Shown piece by piece: positions 8,831-17,485 of a stretch of 45,095 bases of DNA. The translations under genes were made by a program, and so were the position numbers. Below the pieces are notes generated by a model. The model had not been told where the DNA came from, ran no database searches, and saw nothing but the letters and a program-made list of their open reading frames with translations. Source of the DNA: Pseudomonas sp. EpS/L25 (GTDB lineage: Bacteria; Pseudomonadota; Gammaproteobacteria; Pseudomonadales; Pseudomonadaceae); contig NZ_LNUP01000017.1 of assembly GCF_001512295.1 (NCBI RefSeq), forward strand, positions 1 through 45,095, given 5' to 3'. Every line of letters starts with the position of its first letter. Within the stretch, counting starts at the first letter, position 1.

Positions 8831-9640
8831 ATGCCCTTTTCCGCCCTGCCCCTGGTGATCGAACCGGCCGACCTCGCGGCGCGCCTGGATGCGCCCGAAC
8901 TCATTCTGGTCGACCTCTGCAGCGCCGCCCATTACGCCGAGGGGCACCTGCCCGGTGCGCGCCACGTCGCGCCCGCCCGCACCCAGTTGGGAACCAGGCC
9001 GGCTCCCGGTCTGCTGCCGGCACAGGCGGACCTGGAGCAACTGTTCGGCGAACTGGGCCAGCGCGACGAGGCCGTCTACGTGGTCTATGACGACGAGGGC
9101 GGCGGCTGGGCCGGGCGCTTCATCTGGCTGCTCGACGTCATCGGCCATGCGAACTACCACTACCTCAACGGCGGCCGCCAGGGCTGGATCGCTGCCGGCC
9201 TGCCGCTGGAGACCGCCGTTCCCACTCCTGCCGGCGGACCGGTACCCCTGACGCTGCACGAGGAACCCACCGCCACTCGCGCCTACCTGCAGAGCCGGCT
9301 GGGCGCCGAGGACCTGGCCATCTGGGACGCCCGCGGCGCCGACGAGTACCGGGGCGAGAAGGTGCTGGCCGCCCGCGGCGGCCACATTCCCGGGGCGATC
9401 AACTTCGAATGGACGGCGGGCATGGATCGCGAACGCCAGTTGCGCATCCGCGAGGACCTGGCCGCCGAACTCGAGCGCCTGGGCATCACCCGTGACAAGG
9501 AAATCGTCACCCACTGTCAGACCCACCACCGATCCGGCTTCACCTACCTCGCGGCCAAGGCCCTGGGCTACCCGCGCGTGAAGGCCTATGCCGGCTCCTG
9601 GGGCGAATGGGGCAACCATCCCGACACGCCCATCGAATGA
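8831..9640 (+). CDS. rhdA: Thiosulfate sulfurtransferase (rhodanese)
   Basis: RhdA transfers sulfane sulfur from thiosulfate to cyanide or other acceptors through a cysteine persulfide. The 269-residue protein is a tandem rhodanese: an inactive N-terminal domain (about 10-125, [20 protein letters not shown]) and a catalytic C-terminal domain (about 150-265, [12 protein letters not shown]). The active-site loop is CQTHHRSG with catalytic Cys229. This HH-containing loop is characteristic of the Azotobacter/Pseudomonas RhdA type rather than the CRxGx[R/T] loop of classical rhodaneses. The gene is followed after 16 bp by psd, the usual Pseudomonas arrangement. A TACACT -10-like element lies upstream near 8793. 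Confidence 0.95.
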   Translation: MPFSALPLVIEPADLAARLDAPELILVDLCSAAHYAEGHLPGARHVAPARTQLGTRPAPGLLPAQADLEQLFGELGQRDEAVYVVYDDEGGGWAGRFIWLLDVIGHANYHYLNGGRQGWIAAGLPLETAVPTPAGGPVPLTLHEEPTATRAYLQSRLGAEDLAIWDARGADEYRGEKVLAARGGHIPGAINFEWTAGMDRERQLRIREDLAAELERLGITRDKEIVTHCQTHHRSGFTYLAAKALGYPRVKAYAGSWGEWGNHPDTPIE

Positions 9641-9656
9641 TCGCCAAGGACAACCC

Positions 9657-10565
9657 ATGAAACTGCAAGACCGTCTGTTCATCCTGGCCCAGCACCTGCT
9701 GCCCCACCACCTGCTGTCGCGGGTGATCGGCGGCTTCGCCGAGTGCCGCGCGCCCTGGTTCAAGAACCGCCTGATCCGCTGGTTCGTGCGCCACTACGAC
9801 GTGGACATGCGCCAGGCCCTGGTGGAAGAACCCACGGCCTACGAGAACTTCAATGCCTTCTTCACCCGCGCCCTGAAGGCCGATGCCCGGCCGCTGCCGG
9901 CCACGCCGGAGGTGGTGGTCAGCCCCAGCGATGGCGCCATCAGCCAGCTCGGCCGCATCGAGCATGGCCGCATCTTCCAGGCCAAGGGCCACAGCTACAG
10001 CCTGCTGGAACTGCTCGGCGGCGACGGTCTGCGCGCCGCGCCCTTCATGGGCGGCAGCTTCGCCACCATCTACCTGTCGCCCAAGGACTACCACCGGGTG
10101 CACATGCCGCTGACCGGCACCCTCCGGGAAATGGTCTATGTTCCCGGGCGCATCTTCTCGGTCAACCAGCTCACCGCCGAGAACGTGCCCGAGCTGTTCG
10201 CCCGCAACGAGCGGGTGGTCTGCATCTTCGATACCGCGGTGGGCCCCATGGCGGTCATCCTGGTGGGTGCCATGATCGTCGCCAGCATCGAGACGGTGTG
10301 GGCCGGCCTGGTCACGCCGCCCAGGCGTGAACTCAAGCGTTTCGCCTACGACGAGGCGGCGCGGGCACCCATCACCCTACGCACCGGCGACGAGCTGGGC
10401 CGCTTCAAGCTGGGCTCTACCGCCATCGTCCTGTTCGGACCCGAGGCGGTGAACTGGTCAGCTGAACTCGGCGCGCTGTCCACCGTCAACATGGGGCAAC
10501 TGCTCGGCGTTCCCGCCGTGCCCACCCCATCGACCACCGTTTCCGAGCCTGGGCCTCTCGTCTAG
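9657..10565 (+). CDS. psd: Phosphatidylserine decarboxylase proenzyme
   Basis: Psd converts phosphatidylserine to phosphatidylethanolamine at the inner membrane. It is made as a proenzyme that cleaves itself at LGST to create a pyruvoyl cofactor. The 302-residue product shows [21 protein letters not shown] at the start, [13 protein letters not shown] (catalytic aspartate region), [12 protein letters not shown] (histidine of the self-cleavage machinery) and [11 protein letters not shown] near residue 256. The ATG at 9657 is chosen because it gives the conserved N-terminus and an AAGGACA Shine-Dalgarno. About 15 residues after [13 protein letters not shown] are Pro/Thr/Ser-rich and look like a dispensable tail. 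Confidence 0.97.
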   Translation: MKLQDRLFILAQHLLPHHLLSRVIGGFAECRAPWFKNRLIRWFVRHYDVDMRQALVEEPTAYENFNAFFTRALKADARPLPATPEVVVSPSDGAISQLGRIEHGRIFQAKGHSYSLLELLGGDGLRAAPFMGGSFATIYLSPKDYHRVHMPLTGTLREMVYVPGRIFSVNQLTAENVPELFARNERVVCIFDTAVGPMAVILVGAMIVASIETVWAGLVTPPRRELKRFAYDEAARAPITLRTGDELGRFKLGSTAIVLFGPEAVNWSAELGALSTVNMGQLLGVPAVPTPSTTVSEPGPLV

Positions 10566-10608
10566 ATGCGCGGTTCATTGCCCATCGAAAGAGGAGTACG
10601 AGCGGCGA

Positions 10609-12396
10609 ATGGATAGCAAAAGGCCACAGCTCATGTTGCGGGTACCGGCGCCCGACCAGCGCAGCCTGACGTTCTGTGACGCTACGCCGGCCGGCCTCAA
10701 GCGTTGGCTGGACCAATTGCCCCGGGCCAAGCTGGGCGAATTCGCGCGGCTGCTCTACCAGGGCCTGCACGAGATCAACCGCCTGATGCTCACGGCGGAG
10801 GCGCGGCTGCGCCTGCTGGAAGCCTTGCGCCCGGACGTGCAGCGGGTTTGCCAACTGCTCGAACGCCACGTGCTCAACCAGGCCATCGTGCTCGACGAGC
10901 GCTCGCGCAAGGTCGCCAACCTCTGCCAGGCGCTGCAGAACCTGCTGGCCGCCGGCTACAAGCTGATCGTGGTCGAGGAAAGCGAGCGCGGCGAACGCGG
11001 CACCCTGCTGGCCACCGCCATCCAGCGCGCCCTGCGCGCCCTGCTCGGCCCGCTGATCCGCGCCGCCCAGCTCTATACGCCAGTCCACGACAACCTCTGG
11101 CTGGAGCTGCACCAGCTCTACCGCCTGGCGGTGACCACCGGCGTGCACAACCAGAAGGTCCGCGACGAGCTGCTGCCAGGCGATGGCAGCCAGACCATCA
11201 CCCAGGCCTATTGCGCCGCCCTGCTGTTCGGCGCGGCGCGCTGCAACCAGCTGCGCCAGAGCCACATCGCCCAGCTCACCCTGCATCTGGACGACTGGGC
11301 CAACCTGGTCCGCCTGCAAGGTCCCGAGCAAAATGGCACCCTGATGGTGGTGGCGCCGCAGATCGACGCCCCGCCGCGCTATCGCTCGCTGCTGCGCGAA
11401 ACCAACCTCAGCGGCCTGCTGGGCCTTGCCCCGCAGCAACTGGTCCAGGCCATCGAGGACTATCTCGCCCTGGCCCCCGAACAGCGCCCCCGCGCCCGCC
11501 TGCCGGTGCATGGCGACCTGTCCCTCGATCTGCTGCAGCATCTGGTCGGAGCCTGGGGCCAGGAAGCCGATCGTGCCTTCCAGCGCATGCCCGGACAGGG
11601 CCAGGTACTGGTCTGCATCGGCATGAGCGCCCTGCACTACCAGCTCTCCGGCGGCCAGACCTTCACCGATACCCTGCGCCAATCCGCGCCGCAGGCTCCC
11701 GAGGCCTTCGCCCCGAAACCCAAGGAAGACGTCTGGTCGCTGGCCTTCGACGCCGACGTCCGGACCTCCGACGCCCTCGACTGGAACGCCGGGGCCATGG
11801 AAGAAATCCATTACGACGTCCTGCCCGGCGACAGCGAGGCGGCCAGTCCCGCCTTTCCGATCCATTCCGTGCAGGTGGTCAACCACAGTCCGGGCGGCTA
11901 CTGCCTGAGCTGGGGTGGCGAGGTGCCCGAGCAACTGCAGGCCGGTGAACTGCTTGGCGTGAAGCTGCCCGAGGATCACAACTGGGGCCCGGGGGTGGTG
12001 CGCTGGGTACGCCAGGTCCCCGGCAGCGGCACCCAGATGGGCGTCGAGCTACTGGCTCCCACCGCCCGTCCCTGCGGCCTGCAACTGCTGCGCAAGGCCG
12101 AGCAGAACAGCCAGTACCTGCGCGCCCTGCTGCTGCCCGAGATCAAGGCCATCGACCAGGCACCGACCCTGATCGCGCCGCGCCTGCCGTTCCAGGAGGG
12201 CAGCAAGGTACAGATCAACCAGCAGGGCGACGAACAGCGCGGCATGCTCGACCGGCGCCGCAGCATGACCGTCAGCTTCAGCGTCTTCGAATATCATCTG
12301 CTGGAACAGAGCGCGCCGAAGTCCTCTGGAGTGCCGTCCGGCGGACCTGGGGTCCGTCAGGAAGAAGACTTTGACTCCCTGTGGAAGTCTCTGTAG
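10609..12396 (+). CDS. PilZ-like domain protein upstream of fimX
   Basis: The 595-residue protein is mostly alpha-helical and Leu/Arg/Gln-rich through residue 400. A C-terminal beta-rich domain (about 415-510) contains NHSPGG, which fits the [D/N]xSxxG half of the PilZ cyclic di-GMP-binding signature. The usual RxxxR half is not visible in the preceding 40 residues, so ligand binding may be weak or lost. Its position immediately before fimX matches the conserved Pseudomonas pair. No enzyme motif is seen. Function is unknown; a role with FimX in c-di-GMP control of twitching or surface behaviour is an inference from neighbourhood. The ATG at 10609 follows GAGGAG at a slightly long spacing. Confidence 0.72.
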   Translation: MDSKRPQLMLRVPAPDQRSLTFCDATPAGLKRWLDQLPRAKLGEFARLLYQGLHEINRLMLTAEARLRLLEALRPDVQRVCQLLERHVLNQAIVLDERSRKVANLCQALQNLLAAGYKLIVVEESERGERGTLLATAIQRALRALLGPLIRAAQLYTPVHDNLWLELHQLYRLAVTTGVHNQKVRDELLPGDGSQTITQAYCAALLFGAARCNQLRQSHIAQLTLHLDDWANLVRLQGPEQNGTLMVVAPQIDAPPRYRSLLRETNLSGLLGLAPQQLVQAIEDYLALAPEQRPRARLPVHGDLSLDLLQHLVGAWGQEADRAFQRMPGQGQVLVCIGMSALHYQLSGGQTFTDTLRQSAPQAPEAFAPKPKEDVWSLAFDADVRTSDALDWNAGAMEEIHYDVLPGDSEAASPAFPIHSVQVVNHSPGGYCLSWGGEVPEQLQAGELLGVKLPEDHNWGPGVVRWVRQVPGSGTQMGVELLAPTARPCGLQLLRKAEQNSQYLRALLLPEIKAIDQAPTLIAPRLPFQEGSKVQINQQGDEQRGMLDRRRSMTVSFSVFEYHLLEQSAPKSSGVPSGGPGVRQEEDFDSLWKSL

Positions 12397-12436
12397 TTTC
12401 AGAGAATTATCGTTATCGCCAAGGTGCGAGTAGACC

Positions 12437-14506
12437 ATGGCTTCCGAACACAGTGCGATCCGCCTGTTGCTGCTCGAAGCATCGCAGAACGAGGCGGAAC
12501 GCCTGGTAAGCCTGTTTCGTAACGCCGGCCGAGCCGCCCGCGCCCATCGCCTCGCCGACCCGGCCGGGCTCGAGGAACTCCTGGCCCAGTCCTGGGACCT
12601 CGTCATCCTCGCGGCGCCCTCCGAAGAACTCGATCCCGCCGTGGCGCTCACCCTGTTGCGCCAGCGCGCGCCGCGCCTCGCCGTCATCCAGCGCGTCCAC
12701 CCGGACGATCCCGATGCCGTGGTCAGCGCCCTGCGCCAGGGCGCCCGCGATGCCATCGTCACCGACAACGACGAACACCTGCTACTGGCCAGCCTGCGCG
12801 AACTGGGCAACCTGGCCGACCGGCAGGAGCGCAGCCGCCTGGAACAGGCCCTGGCCGAAGCCGAACAACGCTGCCAGCTGCTGCTGGCCAATGCCGTGGA
12901 CGCGGTCGCCTACGTCCACGATGGCCTGCACATCCACGTCAACTCGGCCTATGTGGAGCTGCTGGGCTATCCGAGCGCGGACGACCTGGAAATCACCCCG
13001 CTGATGGATCTCATCGCGCCGGCCGACCAGCCGGCGTTGCGCGAAGCCTTTCGCCAGCTGCGCGACGACCCCAGCGCCAGCGAGCTGGATTGCCAGTGCG
13101 TCCGCCACGACGGCAGCCTGATCGACATCCACCTGCGACTGACGCCGGCGATCTATCTCGACGAACCCTGCGTGCAGTTGCACCTGCGCGAAGAACGCGC
13201 GGTGCCCGAATCCCTCGAGGAGCAGCTGCGCGAGGTCCGCTCCCAGGACGTCCTGACCGGCCTGATCAACCGCGGGCGCATGCTCGACCTGCTGGAAGAC
13301 GCCCTGGAACGTGCCCGGCTCGGCGCGCCGGCCAGCTTCGCCTACCTCACCATCGACCGCTATCCGGCACTGCTGGCGGAGCTGGGCATCGGCGCCATGG
13401 ACGAGTTGCTGGTGGCGCTGGCCGATCGCCTGCGCGAGCATTTCGGTACCCTGGCGACCCTGGCCCGGTTCGCCGACGATGCCTTCACCGCCCTGCTGCC
13501 CCAGGCGGCCGACGCCAGCCTGGATACGGCCTTCGAGCGTCTGCTCGGCCGCCAGGAACGCCAGCCGCTGACCATCGCCGGCCGGGCCCTGGCCATCAGC
13601 TACTCCATCGGCGTGGTCGGCCTGGACACCCACGTCAAGAGCGCCGGCGACCTGGTCGACCGGGCCCACCGCTCCGCGCGCCAGATCGCCCAGCGCGGCG
13701 GCAACGCCTGCAAACGCTACGACCCCGCGGAAGAGCTGGCGGCCGCCGCCAATCGCGGCAATCTGGTGGCCATGGTCAAGCAGGCGCTGCAGCAGAATGG
13801 CTTCCGCCTGCTGTTCCAGCCGGTGATCGGCCTGCGCGGCGGCAGCCACGAGTACTGCGAAGCCCTGCTGCGACTGATCAATCCGCAGGGCGAGGAGGTC
13901 TCGCCGACCGAATTCGCCCGCACCGCACGAGACAGCGGCCTGAGCGGGCAGATCGACCGCTGGGTGATCCACCAGGCGGTCCGCCAGTTGGGCGAGCATC
14001 GGGCACGCGGGCATGGCACGCGGATCTTCGTGCATCTGTCGGGTGCGACCCTGGACGACCTCGAATTGCTGCCCTGGCTGGCCAAGACCCTGCAAAACCA
14101 GAACCTCGCTGCCGAGGCGGTGATCTTCCAGCTGACCGAAGACGACCTGCTGGCCAATCCGGCGCAGGGGCTGGCGATGGTCCAGCGCCTGCGCCGCCAG
14201 GGTCACCAGGTCGCCATCAGCGGCTTCGCCGGCAGCGACCAGCCACTGGCCGCGCTACGCCTGTTGGTGCCGGACTACGCCAAGCTCTCCAGCTCGCTGA
14301 TCCGCGACCTGGGCCAGCCGGAACACCAGGAGCGACTCAAGGCCATGGTCGCCGAGCTCAGCGCGCAGAACGTCCTGACCATCGCCCCCTTCGTCGAGAG
14401 CGCCAGCGTGCTGGCGCAGCTCTGGCAGGTCGGGGTGCACTTCATCCAGGGCTACTACCTGCAGGAGCCCAGCCAGGCGATGGACTACGAGTTCCAGGCC
14501 GAGTAA
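12437..14506 (+). CDS. fimX: Type IV pilus regulator FimX (degenerate GGDEF-EAL c-di-GMP receptor)
   Basis: FimX is a cytoplasmic, polar c-di-GMP receptor needed for type IV pilus assembly and twitching at low c-di-GMP. The 689-residue protein has a degenerate receiver domain (about 1-125), a PAS domain (about 150-255), a GGDEF domain (about 270-430) and an EAL domain (about 435-685). The GGDEF site reads ADDAF (346-350), so it cannot be a normal cyclase. In the EAL domain the tripeptide EAL is kept (475-477), but the metal-binding asparagine position reads FVHLS and the DDFGTGYSS loop is ISGFAGSDQP. This predicts binding without hydrolysis. The gene follows the PilZ-like gene by 40 bp and converges on serB across an inverted REP pair. 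Confidence 0.93.
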   Translation: MASEHSAIRLLLLEASQNEAERLVSLFRNAGRAARAHRLADPAGLEELLAQSWDLVILAAPSEELDPAVALTLLRQRAPRLAVIQRVHPDDPDAVVSALRQGARDAIVTDNDEHLLLASLRELGNLADRQERSRLEQALAEAEQRCQLLLANAVDAVAYVHDGLHIHVNSAYVELLGYPSADDLEITPLMDLIAPADQPALREAFRQLRDDPSASELDCQCVRHDGSLIDIHLRLTPAIYLDEPCVQLHLREERAVPESLEEQLREVRSQDVLTGLINRGRMLDLLEDALERARLGAPASFAYLTIDRYPALLAELGIGAMDELLVALADRLREHFGTLATLARFADDAFTALLPQAADASLDTAFERLLGRQERQPLTIAGRALAISYSIGVVGLDTHVKSAGDLVDRAHRSARQIAQRGGNACKRYDPAEELAAAANRGNLVAMVKQALQQNGFRLLFQPVIGLRGGSHEYCEALLRLINPQGEEVSPTEFARTARDSGLSGQIDRWVIHQAVRQLGEHRARGHGTRIFVHLSGATLDDLELLPWLAKTLQNQNLAAEAVIFQLTEDDLLANPAQGLAMVQRLRRQGHQVAISGFAGSDQPLAALRLLVPDYAKLSSSLIRDLGQPEHQERLKAMVAELSAQNVLTIAPFVESASVLAQLWQVGVHFIQGYYLQEPSQAMDYEFQAE

Positions 14507-14528
14507 TGGCCGTACCGAGACACCTTCG

Positions 14529-14596
14529 TTATCGCGGCCATGGGCCGCTCCTACAAGCTCAGGCACAGCCGTAGGAGCGGCCCATGGCCGCGATCC
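14529..14596. repeat. Inverted REP pair (BIME-like) between fimX and serB
   Basis: ATCGCGGCCATGGGCCGCTC plus CTAC (14531-14554) faces its mirror unit (14571-14594) across a 16-bp loop. Together they form a perfect 24-bp stem. It sits exactly between two convergent genes and may end transcription or stabilise both messages. Confidence 0.9.
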
Positions 14597-14613
14597 GGCG
14601 TTTCAACCGCGAG

Positions 14614-15768
14614 TCAGCCCAGGGTATGGCGATCTTCCACGCCCAGCAGATAGAGCACCCCGTCCAGCCCCAGCACGCTCACCGACTGGCGGGCGGACTG
14701 GCGCACCAGGGGCTTGGCCCGGAAGGCCACGCCCAGTCCGGCCAGGGCCAGCATCGGCAGATCGTTGGCGCCATCGCCCACGGCGATGGTCTGCTCCAGC
14801 GCCAGGCCCTCGCGGCTGGCCAGCTCGCGCAGCAGATCGGCCTTGCGCTGGGCATCGACGATGGGTTCCATCGCTCGCCCCGTCACCTTGCCGTCGACGA
14901 TCTCCAGCTCGTTGGCGTAGACGTAGTCGATACCCAGCCGCGCCTGCACCTGGCGAGCGAAATAGGTGAAGCCGCCGGAGAGGATGGCAGTCTTGTAGCC
15001 CAGGCGCTTCAACTCGGTGAACAGCCGCTCGGCGCCCTCGGTCAGACGCAATCGCGCACCGATATCTTCCAGGACATCCTCGGACAGGCCCTGCAGCAAG
15101 GCCATCCGCTCGGTGAAACTGGCGCGGAAGTCGATCTCGCCGCGCATGGCGCGCTCGGTGATGGCGGCCACTCGTTCGCCGATGCCGGCGGCCTTGGCCA
15201 GTTCGTCGATGACCTCGGCCTGGATCAGGGTGCTGTCCATGTCGAACACCGCCAGGCGGCGATGCTGCCGCTGCAGCTCGTCCGGCTGCCAGCCGATGTC
15301 GGCCTGGCCTTCCTGCGCCAGCTCCAGCAACGCGGCGCGCCAGGCCTGGGCGTCATGCGGCTCGCCCGTGACACTCAGTTCCAGCGCGGCGCGTTCGGTC
15401 GAACTCGGCTCGCTCAGGGCACGGATGGCCTGGATACCCAGGCCCTGCGCACGGCAGAGTGCGCTCAATCGGGTCAGCGGCAGAGTGGCGAGGGTACGCC
15501 CCATCAAGGTCAGCACGTGCCGCCCCCCGGTGTCCGGTGCGGGTTGCGCCAGGGGCGCCACCTGCAAACCCAGCGCCTGCAGGGCCTGGACCAGTGCGGT
15601 GCCAGCGGCGGCGGGGCTGATCAGCAAGGTCACGGCGGCGCCGTCGCCCAGGCCCTGTTGCTGCAACGACTCCAGCCGGGCCCCGGCCGCGGCCAGGGCG
15701 CCGGTGAGGGCAGCCAGCCAGTCAGCGGGCAGCGTGCCCACGGCCTGAAGTCCGATAACGTCTTGCAT
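14614..15768 (-). CDS. serB: Phosphoserine phosphatase
   Basis: SerB performs the last step of L-serine synthesis. The 384-residue protein has two N-terminal ACT-like regulatory segments (about 1-165) and a C-terminal HAD phosphatase. Motif I is FDMDSTLI (nucleophile Asp), the SGGFTYFA segment is motif II, and VGDGANDLPML is motif III. The ATG at 15768 gives the compact start MQDVIGLQAVGTLPADW. A longer in-frame start at 15855 adds 29 basic residues with no family similarity that I recognise. It is divergent from the AhpA-like gene, as serB is from smp/ytjB in enterobacteria. Confidence 0.95.
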   Translation of the reverse strand: MQDVIGLQAVGTLPADWLAALTGALAAAGARLESLQQQGLGDGAAVTLLISPAAAGTALVQALQALGLQVAPLAQPAPDTGGRHVLTLMGRTLATLPLTRLSALCRAQGLGIQAIRALSEPSSTERAALELSVTGEPHDAQAWRAALLELAQEGQADIGWQPDELQRQHRRLAVFDMDSTLIQAEVIDELAKAAGIGERVAAITERAMRGEIDFRASFTERMALLQGLSEDVLEDIGARLRLTEGAERLFTELKRLGYKTAILSGGFTYFARQVQARLGIDYVYANELEIVDGKVTGRAMEPIVDAQRKADLLRELASREGLALEQTIAVGDGANDLPMLALAGLGVAFRAKPLVRQSARQSVSVLGLDGVLYLLGVEDRHTLG

Positions 15769-15916
15769 GGCGATCCCCTCGACGAAAAGCGCGCAGTCTA
15801 CCCTTTCGCCCGGGCGGTGCCGAGCCGGGTACGCCGGCCGGCGGAGAGAGTCCACCGCTGGCCTTATTTGCGGGCAAGGACCCGCATTCGCCGTTTTCGC
15901 CCCCCGACCCGCTGGT

Positions 15917-15922
15917 TATACT
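15917..15922 (+). promoter_or_regulatory. -10 element TATACT before the AhpA-like gene
   Basis: TATACT differs from TATAAT at one base. Transcription from it would begin near 15929. That leaves too little leader for the TTG at 15936 to have a ribosome binding site and favours the GTG at 15957. No convincing -35 is seen. Confidence 0.45.
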
Positions 15923-15956
15923 GGCCGCACACTTTTTGTCCAAAGAAACGATTTCT

Positions 15957-17465
15957 GTGACCCGCCCCGCGACCGTCAAGCCCGATAATTTCTTCCTGCT
16001 GATCTACCGAGCCCTGCGCCAGCGTCGTGTGCCGGTGGCCTTGCGTATCGTTTCCCACAGTCTGCTGCTGGTGGCTGCCGCCCTGGTGATCTATGCCGGC
16101 ATCATGAGCATGCAGTTCCGCCATGCCATGCAGCAGCAGGCCGACGCCGTCGGCCAGAGCCTGGTGACCCAGACCGCCAACTCCGCCGCCGAACTGCTGG
16201 TGGCCAACGACAACCTAAGCCTCAATGTGCTGCTGGGCAACCTGGCGCGCAATCCGCTGGTGGCCCATGCCGCGGTCTATAGCCCCGACAACCGGGTGCT
16301 GGCCGAATCCGGCACCCGTCCGAGCCAGGGCCTGCTGACCGCCACCGATGGCATCTACAGCACGCCGATCCGCTTCCAGGACGTCACCGCCGGCCAGGTC
16401 CGCCTGGCGCTGGACATGAACCAGTTCCAGCAGCCGATGATGATCAGCCTGCAGAACATGGGCCTGCTCGGCCTGATCCTGCTGGCCCTGACGTTGATCC
16501 TCAGCCTGCGCCTGGGGCGCCAGCTGTCGATCCCGCTGCTGGAGTTGCGCGTCTGGCTGCGCGACCCGGACGATCCGGCACCGGGCGCCGGGCGTCTCGA
16601 CGAACTGGGCGACCTGGCCCGCCAGCTGCAGAGCCGGCTGGTACCGCCCAAGCCGCCCAAGGCGGAAGCGGCCGCGGATGACGATCCCTTCGCCGATGAG
16701 CAGGGCGGCCTGAGCGTGAAGCCGCCACCGGCGCGCAAGGCCCCCGCTGCCAAGCCCGCCGCCCGCAAGCCGGCAGCACCGGCGCAGCCGGAGAGCGACG
16801 AGCTGGACGCCGACGCCTTCGCCGACCTGGTACCGGATTCCTTCACCGAGCCGCCGGCCACCCCGGCGCCAGCGCCGGCGCTGCCCACCGAACCCGACAT
16901 CGTCACCTCGGCGGTCCTGGCCATCCAGCTCGGCGCCCAGGACCAGCTCAGCCGGTTGCCGCGGAGCCGGCTGGAAGAACTGCTCGGTCGCTACCGTGAT
17001 TGCCTGCAACAAGCCACCGAACTCTATGCCGGCGAATTGCACACCCTCAAGGACGGCGGCAGCCTGATCCTCTTCCACGAGCGCAGTGATGACGACGACT
17101 ACCTGACCCGCGCCCTCTGCTGCGGCGAGATCATGCGTGCCCTGGGTCACGCCTTGCAGGTGGAAGTGATAGGGAGCGGTGCAACCCTGCAGCTGCAACT
17201 CGGTCTGACCCAGGGTGAACGTCTCGCCGGCCTGGAACTCGCCCAATTGCTGGACAACACCACCGTACGCAACGCCCAGACCCTGAGCCGCCACAGTCGC
17301 AATCTGCTGCTGGTCGAACAGAGCATCGCCGAGGACGAACTGCTGCGAAAACGCGCCCGCATCCGCACCATCGCGAGTCCCGCGGGTGCCAGTTGCGTGG
17401 AACGCCTCCTGGAACCCTACTCCGCGACGCTGGAGCGTCATCTGGTCCGGCTCGAGGCGCGTTGA
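15957..17465 (+). CDS. AhpA/Smp-family inner-membrane protein
   Basis: This protein of 502 residues has a membrane segment near 32-52, a periplasmic loop of about 110 residues, and a second segment near 163-188. A long Pro/Ala/Lys-rich acidic linker follows (about 225-310), then a cytoplasmic domain resembling a cyclase/homology fold. The N-terminal half (RRVPVALRIVSHSLLLVAA and the AEL..NDNLSLN loop) is the Smp/AhpA family found beside serB in many gammaproteobacteria. Its biochemical role is unknown. I place the start at GTG 15957 (MTRPATVKPDNFF) because of the nearby -10 element; a TTG at 15936 would add seven residues. The MORN/C13 gene follows after 20 bp. Confidence 0.78.
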   Translation: MTRPATVKPDNFFLLIYRALRQRRVPVALRIVSHSLLLVAAALVIYAGIMSMQFRHAMQQQADAVGQSLVTQTANSAAELLVANDNLSLNVLLGNLARNPLVAHAAVYSPDNRVLAESGTRPSQGLLTATDGIYSTPIRFQDVTAGQVRLALDMNQFQQPMMISLQNMGLLGLILLALTLILSLRLGRQLSIPLLELRVWLRDPDDPAPGAGRLDELGDLARQLQSRLVPPKPPKAEAAADDDPFADEQGGLSVKPPPARKAPAAKPAARKPAAPAQPESDELDADAFADLVPDSFTEPPATPAPAPALPTEPDIVTSAVLAIQLGAQDQLSRLPRSRLEELLGRYRDCLQQATELYAGELHTLKDGGSLILFHERSDDDDYLTRALCCGEIMRALGHALQVEVIGSGATLQLQLGLTQGERLAGLELAQLLDNTTVRNAQTLSRHSRNLLLVEQSIAEDELLRKRARIRTIASPAGASCVERLLEPYSATLERHLVRLEAR

Positions 17466-17485
17466 GGCGCCCACCGACCCCACCT

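Noticed and set aside
7406-9763. 785-residue minus-strand frame
   Set aside because: It lies antisense to the HDOD and rhdA genes, is Gln/Gly/Ala-rich without domain motifs, and results from high G+C third positions.
12437-14506. FimX as an active diguanylate cyclase or phosphodiesterase
   Set aside because: The GGDEF motif is ADDAF, and several metal and catalytic residues of the EAL domain are replaced, even though the EAL tripeptide remains.
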